Notes under the pieces: model-generated | The model's database searches: none | Seen by the model: the letters and a program-made list of their open reading frames with translations, nothing else | What the model was told of the DNA's origin: nothing | Shown: positions 27,005 to 38,548 of the stretch, in pieces | Position numbering within the stretch: the stretch's first letter is position 1 | Layout of the letters: the number at the start of each line of letters is the position of its first letter | From: Oxyruncus cristatus | Lineage: Eukaryota; Chordata; Aves; Passeriformes; Cotingidae | Direction of reading: 5' to 3' | Assembly: GCA_013399855.1 (NCBI GenBank) | Contig: VXAY01001965.1 | Coordinates: 496,423-560,422 of the forward strand | Length of the DNA stretch: 64,000 nt | Position numbers and translations under genes: made by a program

Positions 27005-28185
27005 CCTTCTCTGTAGATAGGGACCTAAGGATAATAAAAGCAATCACAGACTTTGTTGGATCTTCATTGTTACTGAGTCATAATTAAAAATTTAAAGAGA
27101 GAGTAGTTTAATAACCTTGATTAGATACATAAAAAAATTCAAGGCACAACAGCTTCTCATCTTTTATGCAATTAAGTTATTCACCCAGAGAGAATAGAAC
27201 TGGCTTAATTTCCCACTTTGGTATGACTAACTCCACTGTATCCTTTAACTAAACCAACAAGTTATTCTAGGCAATGGAACGTTTTAACCTTTCTCATTGA
27301 AACTGTGAGAATGCACAACACGAAGCTGAAGAATATTGTACTAAAAGTTAACACAAGACAAGCATCACTCTAGCTCAGTGATTCCGGCATTCACCTAAAT
27401 GAAAGAGTGCTTTGTTCAAGACTCTATTCAAACAGTTGTTTATGCATTTTTGCTGTCATTGGTCTTTGGATAAATGTATTAACACCACAGAATAATAGGG
27501 AAGTCACTGCACAGTCAGTACTGCTAAGTCAGGCAAGAGCAGTGCTGGGTTTTTTTGTCAGAATTGTAGTACTTGCATTTAAACATTTAAACTCCAAGTT
27601 CCACTTTATCACACAAGTCTTTGCGATCAAGTCTTGTGGATACTACCTTGAAATACTTTTGCTTACATGATATGTTCAACATCAGCAGGCACTGTTGGTC
27701 CCAAAAAGGTTTGCAGGTACTCTGGGATTCTGGAGATTAGATTCTGGTACTCAGAGATGTAAATTAGTTTATTTCCAAACCTCAAAATGTTCAAATATGC
27801 AACATTCAGTCTGTTGCAAGTGTTTTTTGTCTTTTTGAGTAGGATGCAGGAAGGAAATCCTGTAGTACCTAGAAATGAGAACCTAGAAACAAAGAATGAA
27901 AAAATGACACATGATCACTGTATTTTATTATTACTGTTTCCTACCCTTGGACTGAATGTATAGACGTAGTAAGTGTGAAGGAAGTTGGGTAAACCCACTT
28001 TTTTTAATTACAAACAGCTTTGAATTAATTTGACAATTGTTCAGCTAGGTTGTCACTCTGCCTACCCAGTTTTCTAGCTTTCATCTGTAAATATATTCAT
28101 ATTTGGAAAGAGGTAATTTTTTCTAAGTGTCTAAGTACCTGTTTAACTGAAGTGTACATTTATTTATGGCTAAAGAGATATGCTA

Positions 28186-28211
28186 AATTACCTGAATTTA
28201 ATCAGGTAATT
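28186..28211. repeat. Perfect 10 bp inverted repeat, 6 bp spacer
   Basis: The arms AATTACCTGA and TCAGGTAATT pair perfectly around ATTTAA. Each arm carries a CAGGTA-type E-box-like word, the kind bound by ZEB-family repressors, and a TAAT homeodomain-like core. Only the symmetry is seen; binding is speculation. Confidence 0.8.
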
Positions 28212-28698
28212 AATATACCCCCTTCTTCAGAAATGCCTCCTTATTTTTTCAAGTTTGGTTCCTTTTGATTGGTAAAAAGCCACGGGTGTCTTTCCCTCCA
28301 GTCTCTCACTTCTGTACTTCAAAAAAGAAAAAAAAAAAATCTTGCATGAAAGGAAAGCAGTTCTGATGCATTTTAAAAGAAAATGAAAAGCAAACTTTCA
28401 TCTTAATGTTAATATTATAATGAAATGCTGATTAACTGATTAGTGACTAATGCAATGTACTAAAGGTCAGTTTCTGACCTGCTGCACTTTATTACATCTC
28501 TGGACAGTACATCCATATTTCCTCTCTCATGTTATCAGCCCAATTGTGTGCTGCACATGCCTAAAGTGCTAAGTGCTAGAGGGTCCTGTGCTCACACTCC
28601 AAATTATGCACTCTACGTGGTGTCTGCACACAAAACCTCAGCCTTGTTTCCATCAAATTTGCACCAAAACAACCCTTCCTGTGCGTTAAACCATGAAA

Positions 28699-28718
28699 AC
28701 TTTATGAACTCATAAAGT
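28699..28718. repeat. Perfect 9 bp inverted repeat, 2 bp spacer
   Basis: ACTTTATGA and TCATAAAGT flank the dinucleotide AC. The spacer is too short for a hairpin loop as drawn; the innermost pairs would open. Confidence 0.8.
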
Positions 28719-29273
28719 ACCCTTTTTTGTCCTGATGGAAATGGCTGTAGTACTTCAAGTGGATGAAACAAGAATCATGATAGGTCCTCCAATCTTCATC
28801 CCTTTTTATCTCCTTTCGAAAGTTCCCCATTAGAAGTACTTCTCAAGACAGGATTGGAGATATGGGTCTCCTCTTGGTACTGTGGACAGGGATCATAGTG
28901 AAAAGAGCACTGATAAGTCTATCTTTAATCCTCTGTTCACATCAAGAAAACTGCTTTCTTTGATAATGGTGTTATCAAATACAGTTATTTATTTCATGAC
29001 ATGGAGCACACTGCCTGGGGGATCATGAATAATTCATTGGCTGAGATTGAAAAGATATTTTTATCCTTCGGCCTTGTATTGAGAAGATGAAAATAGTATT
29101 CCATTCTTTAAAGAATTGAAGAAGTTCTGAACCATCAACAATTAAGTGAATTAAAGCAAGATTAAAGGGTTTTTTTTCTAGACAAATGTGTGTGTGGAAA
29201 TAAAGGGACATAAAGGCCCTAGGTTATATGTGCTTTGGTATGACTATAAGACAAACCTTTCTTTTTTTTGCAG

Positions 29274-29432
29274 TTGGATGAAGGGAATAAATGGGCTGTG
29301 CACATTGATGCTATCCCACAAATTGGCAATCCAGCAGCAATAGAGGAAGAGCCTTTACTTGTAGTTGAGTGGTACGAGATCATTTTCCCCACAGGCAGTG
29401 GAAGAACTGTCCTTCCTTTGACTACATGTGGA
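29274..29432 (+). other. Exon-like open block with splice acceptor and donor, function unknown
   Basis: A pyrimidine tract ends in TTTTTTTGCAG at 29273, a strong acceptor. The frame that follows stays open for more than 80 codons. Its composition looks protein-like rather than AT-driven, with acidic, tryptophan, proline and glycine residues, for example an EEEPLLVVEWYEIIFPTGSG stretch. A GAG|GTGATG donor-like site lies at 29432/29433, which would make a 159-base exon divisible by three. Base composition is more balanced than in the flanks. The opposite strand is also open over the same span (29219-29464), which weakens the case. I do not recognise the peptide. It may be a real exon, an exon relic or chance. 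Confidence 0.3.
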
Positions 29433-31430
29433 GGTGATGTTGCTAGGACAAAATGTAAAGTCAAAAAGCTTTTTCCCTTAAGTTGTAAGCTTCTTCTTTG
29501 TTTTATTAATCTGCAAATGTCTCATGCATTTATAGTGCTGTACAAGTGATAATGTAGGGGATATTAAGTAGATCTTAATAGAAGCTTTTCATTAGGCTTT
29601 TCAACCATGCAAACATGGAGGGAGAGTACATCTCTTAAATAATCAAATTTCATGATTTGGAAATTTACTTTAAAGTGGCCGTTTCCAGAAGCTGCATAAC
29701 ACAAGTATGGTTCTTTAAAATTCTAGGGAAGGTAGGACTGGATCAGCAATACACAGTTTCTGACAAAATTATGAAATATTCATTCTGGTAAATACACTTT
29801 TTTGTGCTTTCCATTGCTGCATAGGTATTGTATTTGGCATTTCATCACCTTGTATGAAAAGAATTACGTATGCATGAAGAGTGTTCAGAATATGGATCTG
29901 AGACAACTGTCAATGCAAAAAAATCATAGTTTTAAATTTAAATAGGTGAAACTATCATGAAGTTGCTAAATAGAACATCTGGTAATGAGCATTTGTATAA
30001 ATAAACTCAGAGAATGGTTTACAGCAAACTAGTGGAAACTGTTCGTATTAGGGAATCTCAAGTACAAGGCATGGCATTTGTTATGTCTAATCAAAAACTA
30101 ACCTATAAAGTCACCCAAGATAAGCTACTTTCTTTAACTAAAATACTATCCTGCAGTATTATAACTGCCTATTCTAAAGAATATTATTGTCCTTTTGATT
30201 TTTTTTTTTAATTAAATTCTAAACGGTAGAAAAAAAACGTGGAAAAAATGAGAGAATTTTTAAGATTTCTTAAACTGCTAGAAGTAAAGCATTCACAAAA
30301 GTAGGGGTTTCTGGCTGGAAGAGAATAAGGATTTGTAAGTAGAAAAATCTTATAAAAATCTTATAACCATATGATTTTTTTTTTTCTAACTAAAAGGCCT
30401 TTGCTCTACATTTAGCAGTTGGTATTAAATGTTTTGTCCCAGATTTCAGCTACTGAGAAAAATAAAACTGTATTTTCTTGCGGGAATCAACAGGCAAATC
30501 ACAAAATATGCCACATCTTCTGTCAGGAAGCTTAGTATGAAAGAAAGTGATTTTTTAACATGGGAAGGAAAGATCACACAGTTCACTATTCTGCAACTTC
30601 GCATTCTCAGTGGATGAACTTCTTTTTGTCCTGTCAATGGCAGCTTTAACACAGAGAATCAACATTCACAAATACCGTTTTCCAAATGGATGCTCTCATC
30701 ACAAAGTTGCTAGTGAAGTTAAGGTATTAAAAGGTATTAAAAGCACCTCTTTGTAGTTTTCTAGAAACAGTCTACTGTTCATTGCAGTAGAAAAAAAGAT
30801 GGACAGCTCTCTTGCTCAGGTGCTGTGGGTTTCCCTCAAAAGAAGGTGAATGACGATCCTGGTCATTCATCCAATTATTCTCTATCTCTATGTGTGTATG
30901 TGTTTTCCTGCACTCATCTGAAATCCAAAGGCTTTTACAAGAAGAGTGAGACAATCCAGTACTCTCTAGTACTTCTTTAAAAGAAAGGTAAAATTTGTCC
31001 CTAAGTGAAAGCCTAAGCTGTCCTTTATGTTTGTTATCATATAAATTGTGTATACCATTTTTCTTCTGAGGTGTTTTGTCCTGACTGTTAATGCCTCTTC
31101 TATTAAGTTACTGCCTCTTCAGCAATGGCACTTCACTCCGAAAATCACAAATGAACAAGGTTTGCAAGATATTCCTAGACTATGGCAGTAGAATTGTAAG
31201 ATTAGATTCATCCTTGTAATCTCTGCTTCCTGGCAGTTTTTGCAGAACTCAGATTTGCTGGATGTGTTGAATTTTGTATCAAATTTTAGCATGCACTAGG
31301 GATAAAAATGATGATAAAGCAGGAAAGGAAAGAACACTGAGCACAGACCAATGCACAGGATGTGGAGGAACTAAGATTGTAAGAAAAGGCTTCTTTGATG
31401 TAAAGAAACTAAAACCCCTCCAATGCAAAT
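29433..31430. other. Unique AT-rich non-coding stretch
   Basis: Nothing recognisable apart from short T runs (30200-30210 and 30375-30386) and a direct repeat of AAGGTATTAAA at about 30722-30742. Confidence 0.5.
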
Positions 31431-31984
31431 TGTGGTGCATTGGCCCTGGCCAGCAGTTAGGCAGCACGCAGCTGCCTTCTCAAGCCTTGTCCCCAGCAGG
31501 ATAAGGGAGAGAACAGGAAGAACCAAAGTGAGAAAACTTATGGTATGAGATAAAGATAGTTTAATAAGTAAAGGAAAGAGGAAGGAATGGGGGGGAAAAA
31601 AAAAAAAAAGGTGATTCAAAGGCAGTCACTCACCACCTCCCACAAGCAGACCAAAGCCCATCCAGACCCCAAGCAATGACTAGTACCCCCCTCCCCCCAC
31701 AAAAAAACCCTCCCCGAGGCTTTTATTGCTGAGCGTGATGCTACATGGCAAAGAATATTCCTTTAGTCAATTTGCATCAGCCGTCCAGTTGTATCCCCTC
31801 CTAAATTCTTGCCCACCCTCAGCCTACTCATTGCAGGGAGAGTGGGAAAGAGAATGAGCCCCTATCACTCAGCAACAGCCAAATCACCGGTGTGTTACTG
31901 ACACTGCTTTAGCAAAAAATCCTAACCAGCATCACCTGGGCTGCAACGAAGGAAATTAACTCTATCCCAACAAGACCAATTACA
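31431..31984 (-). mobile_element. Passerine-type endogenous retrovirus solo LTR (copy 2)
   Basis: A second member of the family seen at 7920-8493, also reversed. On the plus strand it opens with TGTGGTGCATTGGCCCTGGC and runs through GAGAAAACTTATGGTATGAG and AGATAGTTTAATAAG (complement gives the ATTAAA polyadenylation signal, 31560-31565). It then passes a C-rich block near 31686-31700, a TTTATTGCTGAGCGTGATGC segment whose complement holds an AATAAAAG TATA-like word, and GCATCAGCCGTCCAGTTGTA. It ends with GAAATTAACTCTATCCCAAC. A G7A14 run at about 31590-31609 is internal to the LTR. Length is about 554 bp. The middle part differs enough from copy 1 to suggest a different subfamily or a deletion. 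No internal retroviral sequence or target-site duplication is evident. Confidence 0.8.
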
Positions 31985-34900
31985 CCAGTCTGGAAAAATA
32001 AACCGAGACATGAAGAGGGAATGAAGTCTCAAACCCACCTATTCAGCTTCCTTTTTTTTAGATTGCTTTCCTGAACGCTTGGTATAATTCTTTTCAGTGT
32101 CCAAACAGGCATTATTTTTGTTTTATGTTGAAGATCATCCATGGGGAATAGGAAAACAAAAAGACAAAAATAACTCATAAAGGATGCTACATTACTTTCT
32201 TCTATTTCCTTCAGTACCTATTTCTATCACAAATAAGATCAGAATTGATTTCTGATGATTGACCATTGCTTTAGAACTAGTAAAAATGTTGTTCTTTGAG
32301 GGTACCACACTTAGATTGCTAGTCAACTGTGATGTGCTTATCAGCAGTAAGAATCCCATGGCTCTGGGAATATCTGTGAATGCCTTGTGGATTTACATCT
32401 CTGCTTCAAAAGTTTTTTGTGGGTTTTTTTTTTTGTGTGTGTGGTTTTTTTTTTTTTTTTTACAAGATGACTTTTACTGATCTATACAGGAGATCATCCA
32501 GAAAGTTTTAGATATAGCCAAAGGACTGTTTGGTTTATATCTTATTATAATTTGACCTATTTTAGGTAAATCTATTAAAACATTAATCTCTAGAGATGTG
32601 ATGTGTGCAATATATTGTAAGGGCTGGGAGAAATCTACATGAAGTGTCTGCATAATCAGCAAAGACTTTAACCTAGATGTATGTAAATTTATCCAATCCT
32701 GATGTAAAATCTTGAGAAATATCATCAGGATTTTTTCTTCTTTTTATTATGCTAATGGTCAAGACAAATGGAATATGAAAAATTTATGAAATTTTGTGGG
32801 ATTTAATGTACTTGCTGTCCTATTTCCAAGGCAAAAATACAAGAATCTCTTCAAAGTTTTGAATTTAATTTGCAAAGAGAAGAGGAGAAAATTTAGTTAA
32901 TAAATTCAAAGAAATTTTTCTTCAAGTAATTTGCATTACCTAACGCTTTTTTCTATTCGTGAAACTTAGGAAAGGTAAGATTTCCTGTTGAGATTTGGAT
33001 AATGATAGGGAAATAAATATAATATAAAACTCTGACTGAACTAAAATGGAATATCAAAGAAAGCTTGGCTAACTTGCGCAGCTCATATTGCTCAATAACA
33101 AATTGCTTTTACTACAACTTAATGCTTCTACAGTGAATTTCTGTTGGTTTAAGTAATTATTTTCCCTGACCATCCTTTTGATTCAGGATTCCACCCTCCT
33201 AAAGGATCAGCAGAAGGGAACTTTTGCCTCAATATCAGCATCTGTTAATGCAAATCTGGCATTTTGGCCCAAAACACCAATCAGACTTTACAGAGAACTG
33301 ACCCTGTGGTTACAGCTGTAACCTCAGTTGCCAGTAGCTGTAAGGTACTGGCGTACTTAACTGTCACAGGTCTTGGTGCGTAAAGCACATTGGTTCCAAA
33401 GATAAAGACTGGAGTTACAATGCTGAAAGCAGCGACAAAATCTCTTTGACATCTGTAGGTCAGAATAGTAATTTACGGGACATCAACATGGCTATTCCAC
33501 AGCTACTTGTACCACAGTTAAAGGTGACTTTTAACAGATGTGTGCAGGAATAGACATGTGGATTCTGTCCGAAAAACCATAAGAGAAAGATTTATTGTAT
33601 TCAGTATCTTCCCTCACTGTTTATTACCCAAGATGTATTTACAATAGCCACAATATTTTCACTTTTTGAAAGTATGAATTAGTAACTGTTTTCCCATTTA
33701 TAAAAACAAAAGCAAAGATTAAAATGGCTTTAGAAATTAATCTAAGGAAAATAAAAATACAAACCCTATTTTAATCAGATACACTTTTGCAGGCCTGTTT
33801 TCTAGTTGTTAATGAAAACTGAGAAATGTGTTTACACTTCCCACTTTTCTGTTACATACTTGTTTGTACATAGGCAAAATGCTCAATTTTTTTTGTGAAG
33901 TAGAAGTAAAATATTTTCATGACACAGAATATTGATGATAGGGTCAGTGAGTCACTCTTAAATCTCAGGTCTGTGTGCTTTTTTTATGAGCACACATATT
34001 CTTTTAAGATTCTCTGACTGATTTCTTGACCAGACAGGCCTGTATAAACCCCAGGTAACCATCTGGATGCTTATCCAAAGTGAAAAGAACACAGTAAGTT
34101 TGATCAGTGTTCTTTAGCCTTTGAATGAGATTTTTATGAATAGCACACAATATACAAGGACCTCAATGATGGTCACTTTAAATAGGTCAGAGGAAACTTG
34201 ACTCTTTCTTGACACAAATGGAAAAGGAGTTATCGGTCAAAATAGTGGAAACTGCAATGAATGATATCCATTGTATATAATACTCTAAATCTCAAAAAAA
34301 TTAATAAACTTTGCAAATGATAATACTTCATCTAAGTATAGCGAGTAGGTCCACTAGAGAAAGATTGTCATTTCTGCAATTAAATGAGGCTTCTGCTTGC
34401 TACAATAAATTATATCAAAATATCCAAGGATAATATTTCAGTTTTAAATTTGTATACAAAATCAAAGCACTAAAATAAAATCTGTGGAAACAGAATGAAT
34501 GCACTACTGGCTGCCTTAGTCATCTGTCCTCTTGTTTGAGTGGTATGGTCCAACACTATCATTTGTTTTACTGACTCATTGTGTTTGCCTTATTGACTTT
34601 GGTGGGATGAATTTTCTGGGTAAAGTCCAGCCATGGATTATATAATGTACATATGCATACATTTAGCTCTTTTAGTTATATTAGGAGTTTTTGAGAGTAT
34701 AATTTTAAGAGTAAACATCTCAAAGCACGCATTATGTATCATTTAATGTGTAAACACAAGTTCATTTGACTGTTTAGACTAGCCCCAATTGCTGTCTGAC
34801 CCTGAAAAAAGTGCTAGAGATAGGTGGATTATTTGATACTGTAATGTACTCAATGGTGCTGTCTGTTGACATTTCTGATAGCATAGTACTCTCATAATCC

Positions 34901-35689
34901 ACGATAATAAATCAACAACAATGTTCTCTGTTGTTAGGATAGAAACTGGTAAATTTTCAGGGGCTATAACTGTGGAAGAAGGAGCTAAAACCATGCTGGA
35001 ATGACTTTCATAGACATTCCTCAAAATGCATTTCTAAGTCTGGAGAAAAGAACATCTAAGATCTTTATATAGTTGGGCATCTGGTCCTTAACTTTCGCCA
35101 TACTTTCAAGATCTTCCCTTTTGCACTGTCTAATGTATAATAGTGGTTGGCTGACAACTGTACTTTCACTGCAGGTTTACTGTGGCTATTTGTGTGCTTT
35201 TCCAAGATTTCCTTCCAATCTTCCCATGGTCTCTTTTTTCACCAAATATATAATATGCTGCAGAAAAAGCCTGAAGAAACAGATCACCTTTGTGGTCATG
35301 ACCTAATAGCATTCCAAAGAGGCTTTAATTAGGGTTATCTTAATATTGTTAAACAGGAATGAAGAACTAAAGGCTATATAAAGAGAACTTGATTCCCTTT
35401 AATGTTTCTCATTAACTGACCATTCAAAAGAAAGTGTGAAAATTGCCTGTTCCAACTTTTGCTTTAGTAAATCGAACATGAACTTTAGGTTGTCATGCTA
35501 CAGCCAATACTATTCTTTGAAGCTATGTTTTAGTTCATAGCTGCACCTCTGAGGACTTGGAAGACTTGCTACTGGAAAAACCTAGCAAATTTTTGTTGTT
35601 TACCCATTATAAGATTACATTCCAACTAGGACATGGTGGAGGTTAACGCAAGAACTACCTTCTGCTCTTCCTCTGTTGAATACATTCCC
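31985..35689. other. Unique AT-rich non-coding stretch
   Basis: No gene or transposable element recognised. A T/G low-complexity run lies at 32413-32461. The remaining frames are short and without recognisable motifs. Confidence 0.5.
32413..32461 (+). repeat. T-rich/(GT)n low-complexity tract
   Basis: Two long T runs separated by GTGTGTGTGG. Confidence 0.85.
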
Positions 35690-35870
35690 CATAAACACCT
35701 GCGTGACCTTGTGTAATTCTGTCTTTCTGCCTCAGATCTCCCTGGATTGCCATCTATAAAATAGTAATATAAATTTGGGTGTTTTTATAAAGAATTTTGG
35801 CATCTTCAAAGTTAAAAATAACATGTAAGTGGAAAGTACTCTTGTCCTTCACGTATGAATCTGTACTTCA
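35690..35870 (+). mobile_element. MIR-like ancient SINE fragment
   Basis: The block follows MIR order: CTGCGTGACCTTGTGTAATT, then CTTTCTGCCTCAGATCTCCC, then CCATCTATAAAATAGTAATA, then a decayed end with TTTTATAAAGAATTTTGGCA. Typical MIR words are 'gtgaccttgggcaagtc' and 'cctcagtttcc...catctgtaaaatgg'. Ends are approximate. Confidence 0.5.
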
Positions 35871-35971
35871 GTCTGCTACCTTATTTTCCTCATTTACAAG
35901 CAACAGAACTACAAATGTCAAATACATTTTTTGTTAGTCATAATAAAAGAATAACACATTATCCGCAGTCG

Positions 35972-36493
35972 TGACACAAGGAATGGACGCGGACACGCCA
36001 GGAGGGTTCTTGTCAGCTTTTAGCTAAGTCAGCCTCGCAGGCTAACAGCACAGCTGTCCTTTGTTGATGTTAGGTAAGATACAGCGGTGACCCCGGGGGT
36101 AGCAGAGAGCAAGAGAGTAAAAGAGAGCCCACTGAGGAGAGTGCGCAGAGAACCCAAGGGAATCAGCAAATCCAAGGGTGTGAACATGGGTACGGACTTA
36201 TATAGGGTGTTGAGGGAAGGTTCTAGAACAGGGGTGGTGCTACACATATAAGGAATGAGGTAGGAAGGGCAAGTTCTAAAGAAGGGATAACAAGGAGGGA
36301 CTATTACAATTAAGGGGTGTTAACAACACTAATAAGGAAAACCTGCATTGCAGGGGTAAGGGAACCAATCAGAAATTGGGAATAAACTTGTTTTAAAACT
36401 GAGGGAAAAATTTCTATAAACTGGGGTACAATCAATCTTGACATGCATTAACAATTATTTTGAACATTATTAAACAACAAGAACAGTCCAACA
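35972..36493 (-). mobile_element. Endogenous retrovirus LTR, probably minus strand
   Basis: The segment begins with TG at 35972 and ends with CCAACA at 36493, so the minus strand begins TGTTGGACTG, a usual retroviral LTR start. On the minus strand a TATATAAG box (complement of 36197-36204) is followed by a more GC-rich, CpG-containing part, the expected order U3, R, U5. A CCAATCAG word lies near 36366-36373. No AATAAA is seen downstream of the TATA box on the minus strand. On the plus strand an AATAAA at about 36382 follows TATATAGG, so the opposite orientation is not excluded. CpGs are concentrated at 35960-36090, which argues for moderate age. Flanking pentamers do not match cleanly. Confidence 0.55.
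36197..36204 (-). promoter_or_regulatory. TATA box of the LTR
   Basis: The minus strand reads TATATAAG, a good TATA match, in the middle of the proposed LTR. Confidence 0.45.
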
Positions 36494-37219
36494 CAGTGTA
36501 ATTCTAGTGTTTCTTCATCCTGCGTCATCCACAATTATTCTGCTTCGAGTATAGGGCCTTCTTCCATGCTTCCCATCTTTCTGCTGGAATCTTTTCATCC
36601 CCGACAACACATTGTATGTAAAACTTTGCCAAATTAAAACGTTAGATGTTTCTTTTGAAAATACAGCGTGTATACATCCTAAACAGAGCATATTTTACTA
36701 ATTACAGTCATTTCAGAACAAATGTCTTTGTCTATAGTGTTTGTTTTTCCCTGATGAACAGTTGAAGGTCACATTATTAAAAGAGCTAATAAATTACAAT
36801 ATTTGTGTTAGGTAATTAAGTCTGTCAGATAAAAAAATTATCTGATACATTGGATTCTATCTTTTTCTATCTCCATTTAGGTAATTCAGGGAAATGGATT
36901 TCGGATTTAAGAAGAAAATAAATACAGATTTGTGTTTGGACTGAAAAAAATTTAAATAAGTAGATTTTTTTCCAATTGTGTGCAATATGACAAGTGCATG
37001 TTTGCCCCCAAACCATTGCAATTATGAACTCATGTTAATTATACATTTTTCTTTTTAAAAACCCTAAAGCATTTCCTGACATGGCAATTTTTTCCCTGAT
37101 TTTGTGCCAAGCTATAATGGCCCTAATAGCCTCACCTGGGTCCTGACTGATACTTGAGACCATTTCAGTACAGGTGTGGTTTAGATACATCTGCCTTAAG
37201 CTTTGTCTCCTGGATGGAT
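36494..37219. other. Non-coding stretch next to the LTR, possible internal ERV remnant at its left end
   Basis: Immediately beside the LTR, minus strand 36528-36641 is open for 38 codons with a lysine/tryptophan/glutamate-rich peptide, ended by TGA at 36525-36527 about 30 bases before the LTR start. This could be the end of a retroviral gene before a 3' LTR, but it is short, and no polypurine tract is visible. The rest of the stretch is AT-rich and featureless. Confidence 0.35.
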
Positions 37220-37530
37220 CCTTTATATATACACTGTAACCTTGTCCTCAGACCTCCCTCTGGCCCAGCCTCCTTTTGCTTCAGATGGAACACCTGGTTT
37301 TAGTGCATCACTTGTTCTGTCAAGGGCTATCAATGCTCCCTGCTATTATCTCCTTTGCCCTGCCCACCATTCTCAGACCCAGTGGTCCTGTGTCCCATCA
37401 CTGTGGCACTGCCCGTGGTGGGGTCACCCTGGGCTCATGGCTCATTCACCTTCATGGAGCCACCCCAGTTTTTAGGCCCCACGATGCTGTAAACCTCATC
37501 ACTGTTTCCTTAGGTAGACAGTGATGTCAC
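37220..37530. other. GC-rich block, origin unknown
   Basis: A CCT/CTG-rich block, open in two plus-strand frames (37203-37475 and 37276-37524) with no recognisable domain. It resembles the island at 18.67 kb in word use and lies about 330 bases before a decayed CR1, so it may be part of an old repeat. I cannot align the two blocks by eye. Confidence 0.35.
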
Positions 37531-37864
37531 AAGTGCTGTCCCAGAGGTACTGCTAAGTCACATTAAACTAGGAATTAATCTATGATAGTATACATCTGGC
37601 CAAATGTAGTGTCCAGAAAAAGATAGTACAATGTGACGCCTGTATCTGGACTCGTCTCACAAGTTCCCTTTATAGTCCCTTTATTATGGATATGAAGAGG
37701 TGACTTTATTTGACCAGTTTTAGATAATACTATAGATAGATCTGCTACTTTAGTGGACAGAAAGAGACTGATACTTAAAAAAGATGATTTCCATCTTCTC
37801 CAATGCACTCCTACTCTCTCTAGTGATAGCAGTTTCCCTCCAATTTCTAGAGAAGAAAGTTTGA
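37531..37864. other. Non-coding stretch before a CR1 remnant
   Basis: No clear repeat or gene. A more degraded part of the neighbouring CR1 could extend into its right end. Confidence 0.4.
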
Positions 37865-38548
37865 AGGCTTGGACTCAAAGGATCATCATGAAGTTCAATA
37901 AAGGGAAGTGCAGTCCTTCACCTTGGAAGGAACTGTCCCAGGCACCACTATATGCTGGGGCCACTCCTCTAGAAAGCAGTTTGGCATAAAAAGACCTGGA
38001 AGTCCTGCTGGACACCAATTTGAAGGTGAGCTAGCAATGTGTCCTTGCCGAAAAGAATGCTAATGACTTCTGGGGCATTAGAAGAAGTTTTGCCAAGAGG
38101 CAGAGGGAGATGATCCTTTGCTTCCACTCAGCACTGGTGAGGCCACATTTGGAGTTATGTGTCTGGGTTTTGATTCCTCAGTGTTTTGAAGCAGCTGGAG
38201 AAAGTCCAGCAAAGGCCACAAGGATGATGGATTGGAGGATCTGATGTATGAGAAGAGGCTGAAGGAGCTGGTACTGTTCAGCCTGAAGAAGACAAGGCTC
38301 AGGAAGAAATGGCATCAAGTAGCTCTAGAAGAGGTTTAGATTGGATATTAAGAAAAATTTCTTCATCAAAATTGTTGTCAAGCCTTGAAGCAAGTTGCCC
38401 AGGGAAATGGTTGAATCCTCACACCTGGAGGTTTCTAAAAGATGTGGTGCTTAGAGACACGGTTTAGTGGTGGACTTTGCAGTGCTGGGTTAATGGTTGG
38501 ATTTGATGATCTTAAAGGTCTTTGCTAACCTAAACAATTCTATGACCC
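37865..38548 (+). mobile_element. Decayed CR1 LINE, 3' part
   Basis: CR1 words occur in the correct order. These are ATCATGAAGTTCAATAAAGG, GGCATAAAAAGACCTGGAAG (with a small deletion), CACTGGTGAGGCCACATTTG, GAGAAGAGGCTGAAGGAGCT, TTCAGCCTGAAGAAGACAAG, CCCAGGGAAATGGTTGAATC, TTGGATTTGATGATCTTAAA and a terminal ATTCTATGA. They correspond to the end of the reverse-transcriptase frame and the 3' UTR. The frame has several stops and indels, so the element cannot code. Only one terminal octamer unit is left. It is clearly more diverged than the CR1 at 48.4 kb. Confidence 0.85.

Larger units (their letters stand above)
19131..29273. other. Long unique AT-rich non-coding stretch
   Basis: No gene, tRNA or clear transposable element is recognised in this ten-kilobase span. 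It holds (AAAC)n at about 19814-19829, a T17 run at 21706-21722, short TA tracts near 23444-23455 and 24418-24429, the T-rich/TTG/GTTT run at 26868-27004, and two perfect short palindromes near 28.2 and 28.7 kb. A GCTCC-TTA-GGAGC inverted repeat lies near 20903. The frames present are all under 120 codons and unremarkable. Confidence 0.5.

Noticed and set aside
26803..27087. 94-codon frame rich in phenylalanine and cysteine, like a membrane protein
   Set aside because: It is the translation of the T-rich, TTG and GTTT simple repeats at 26868-27004.
36029..36247. 72-codon minus-strand frame inside the LTR
   Set aside because: It crosses the TATA box and the U3/R region of an LTR, which do not code; it is a chance frame.
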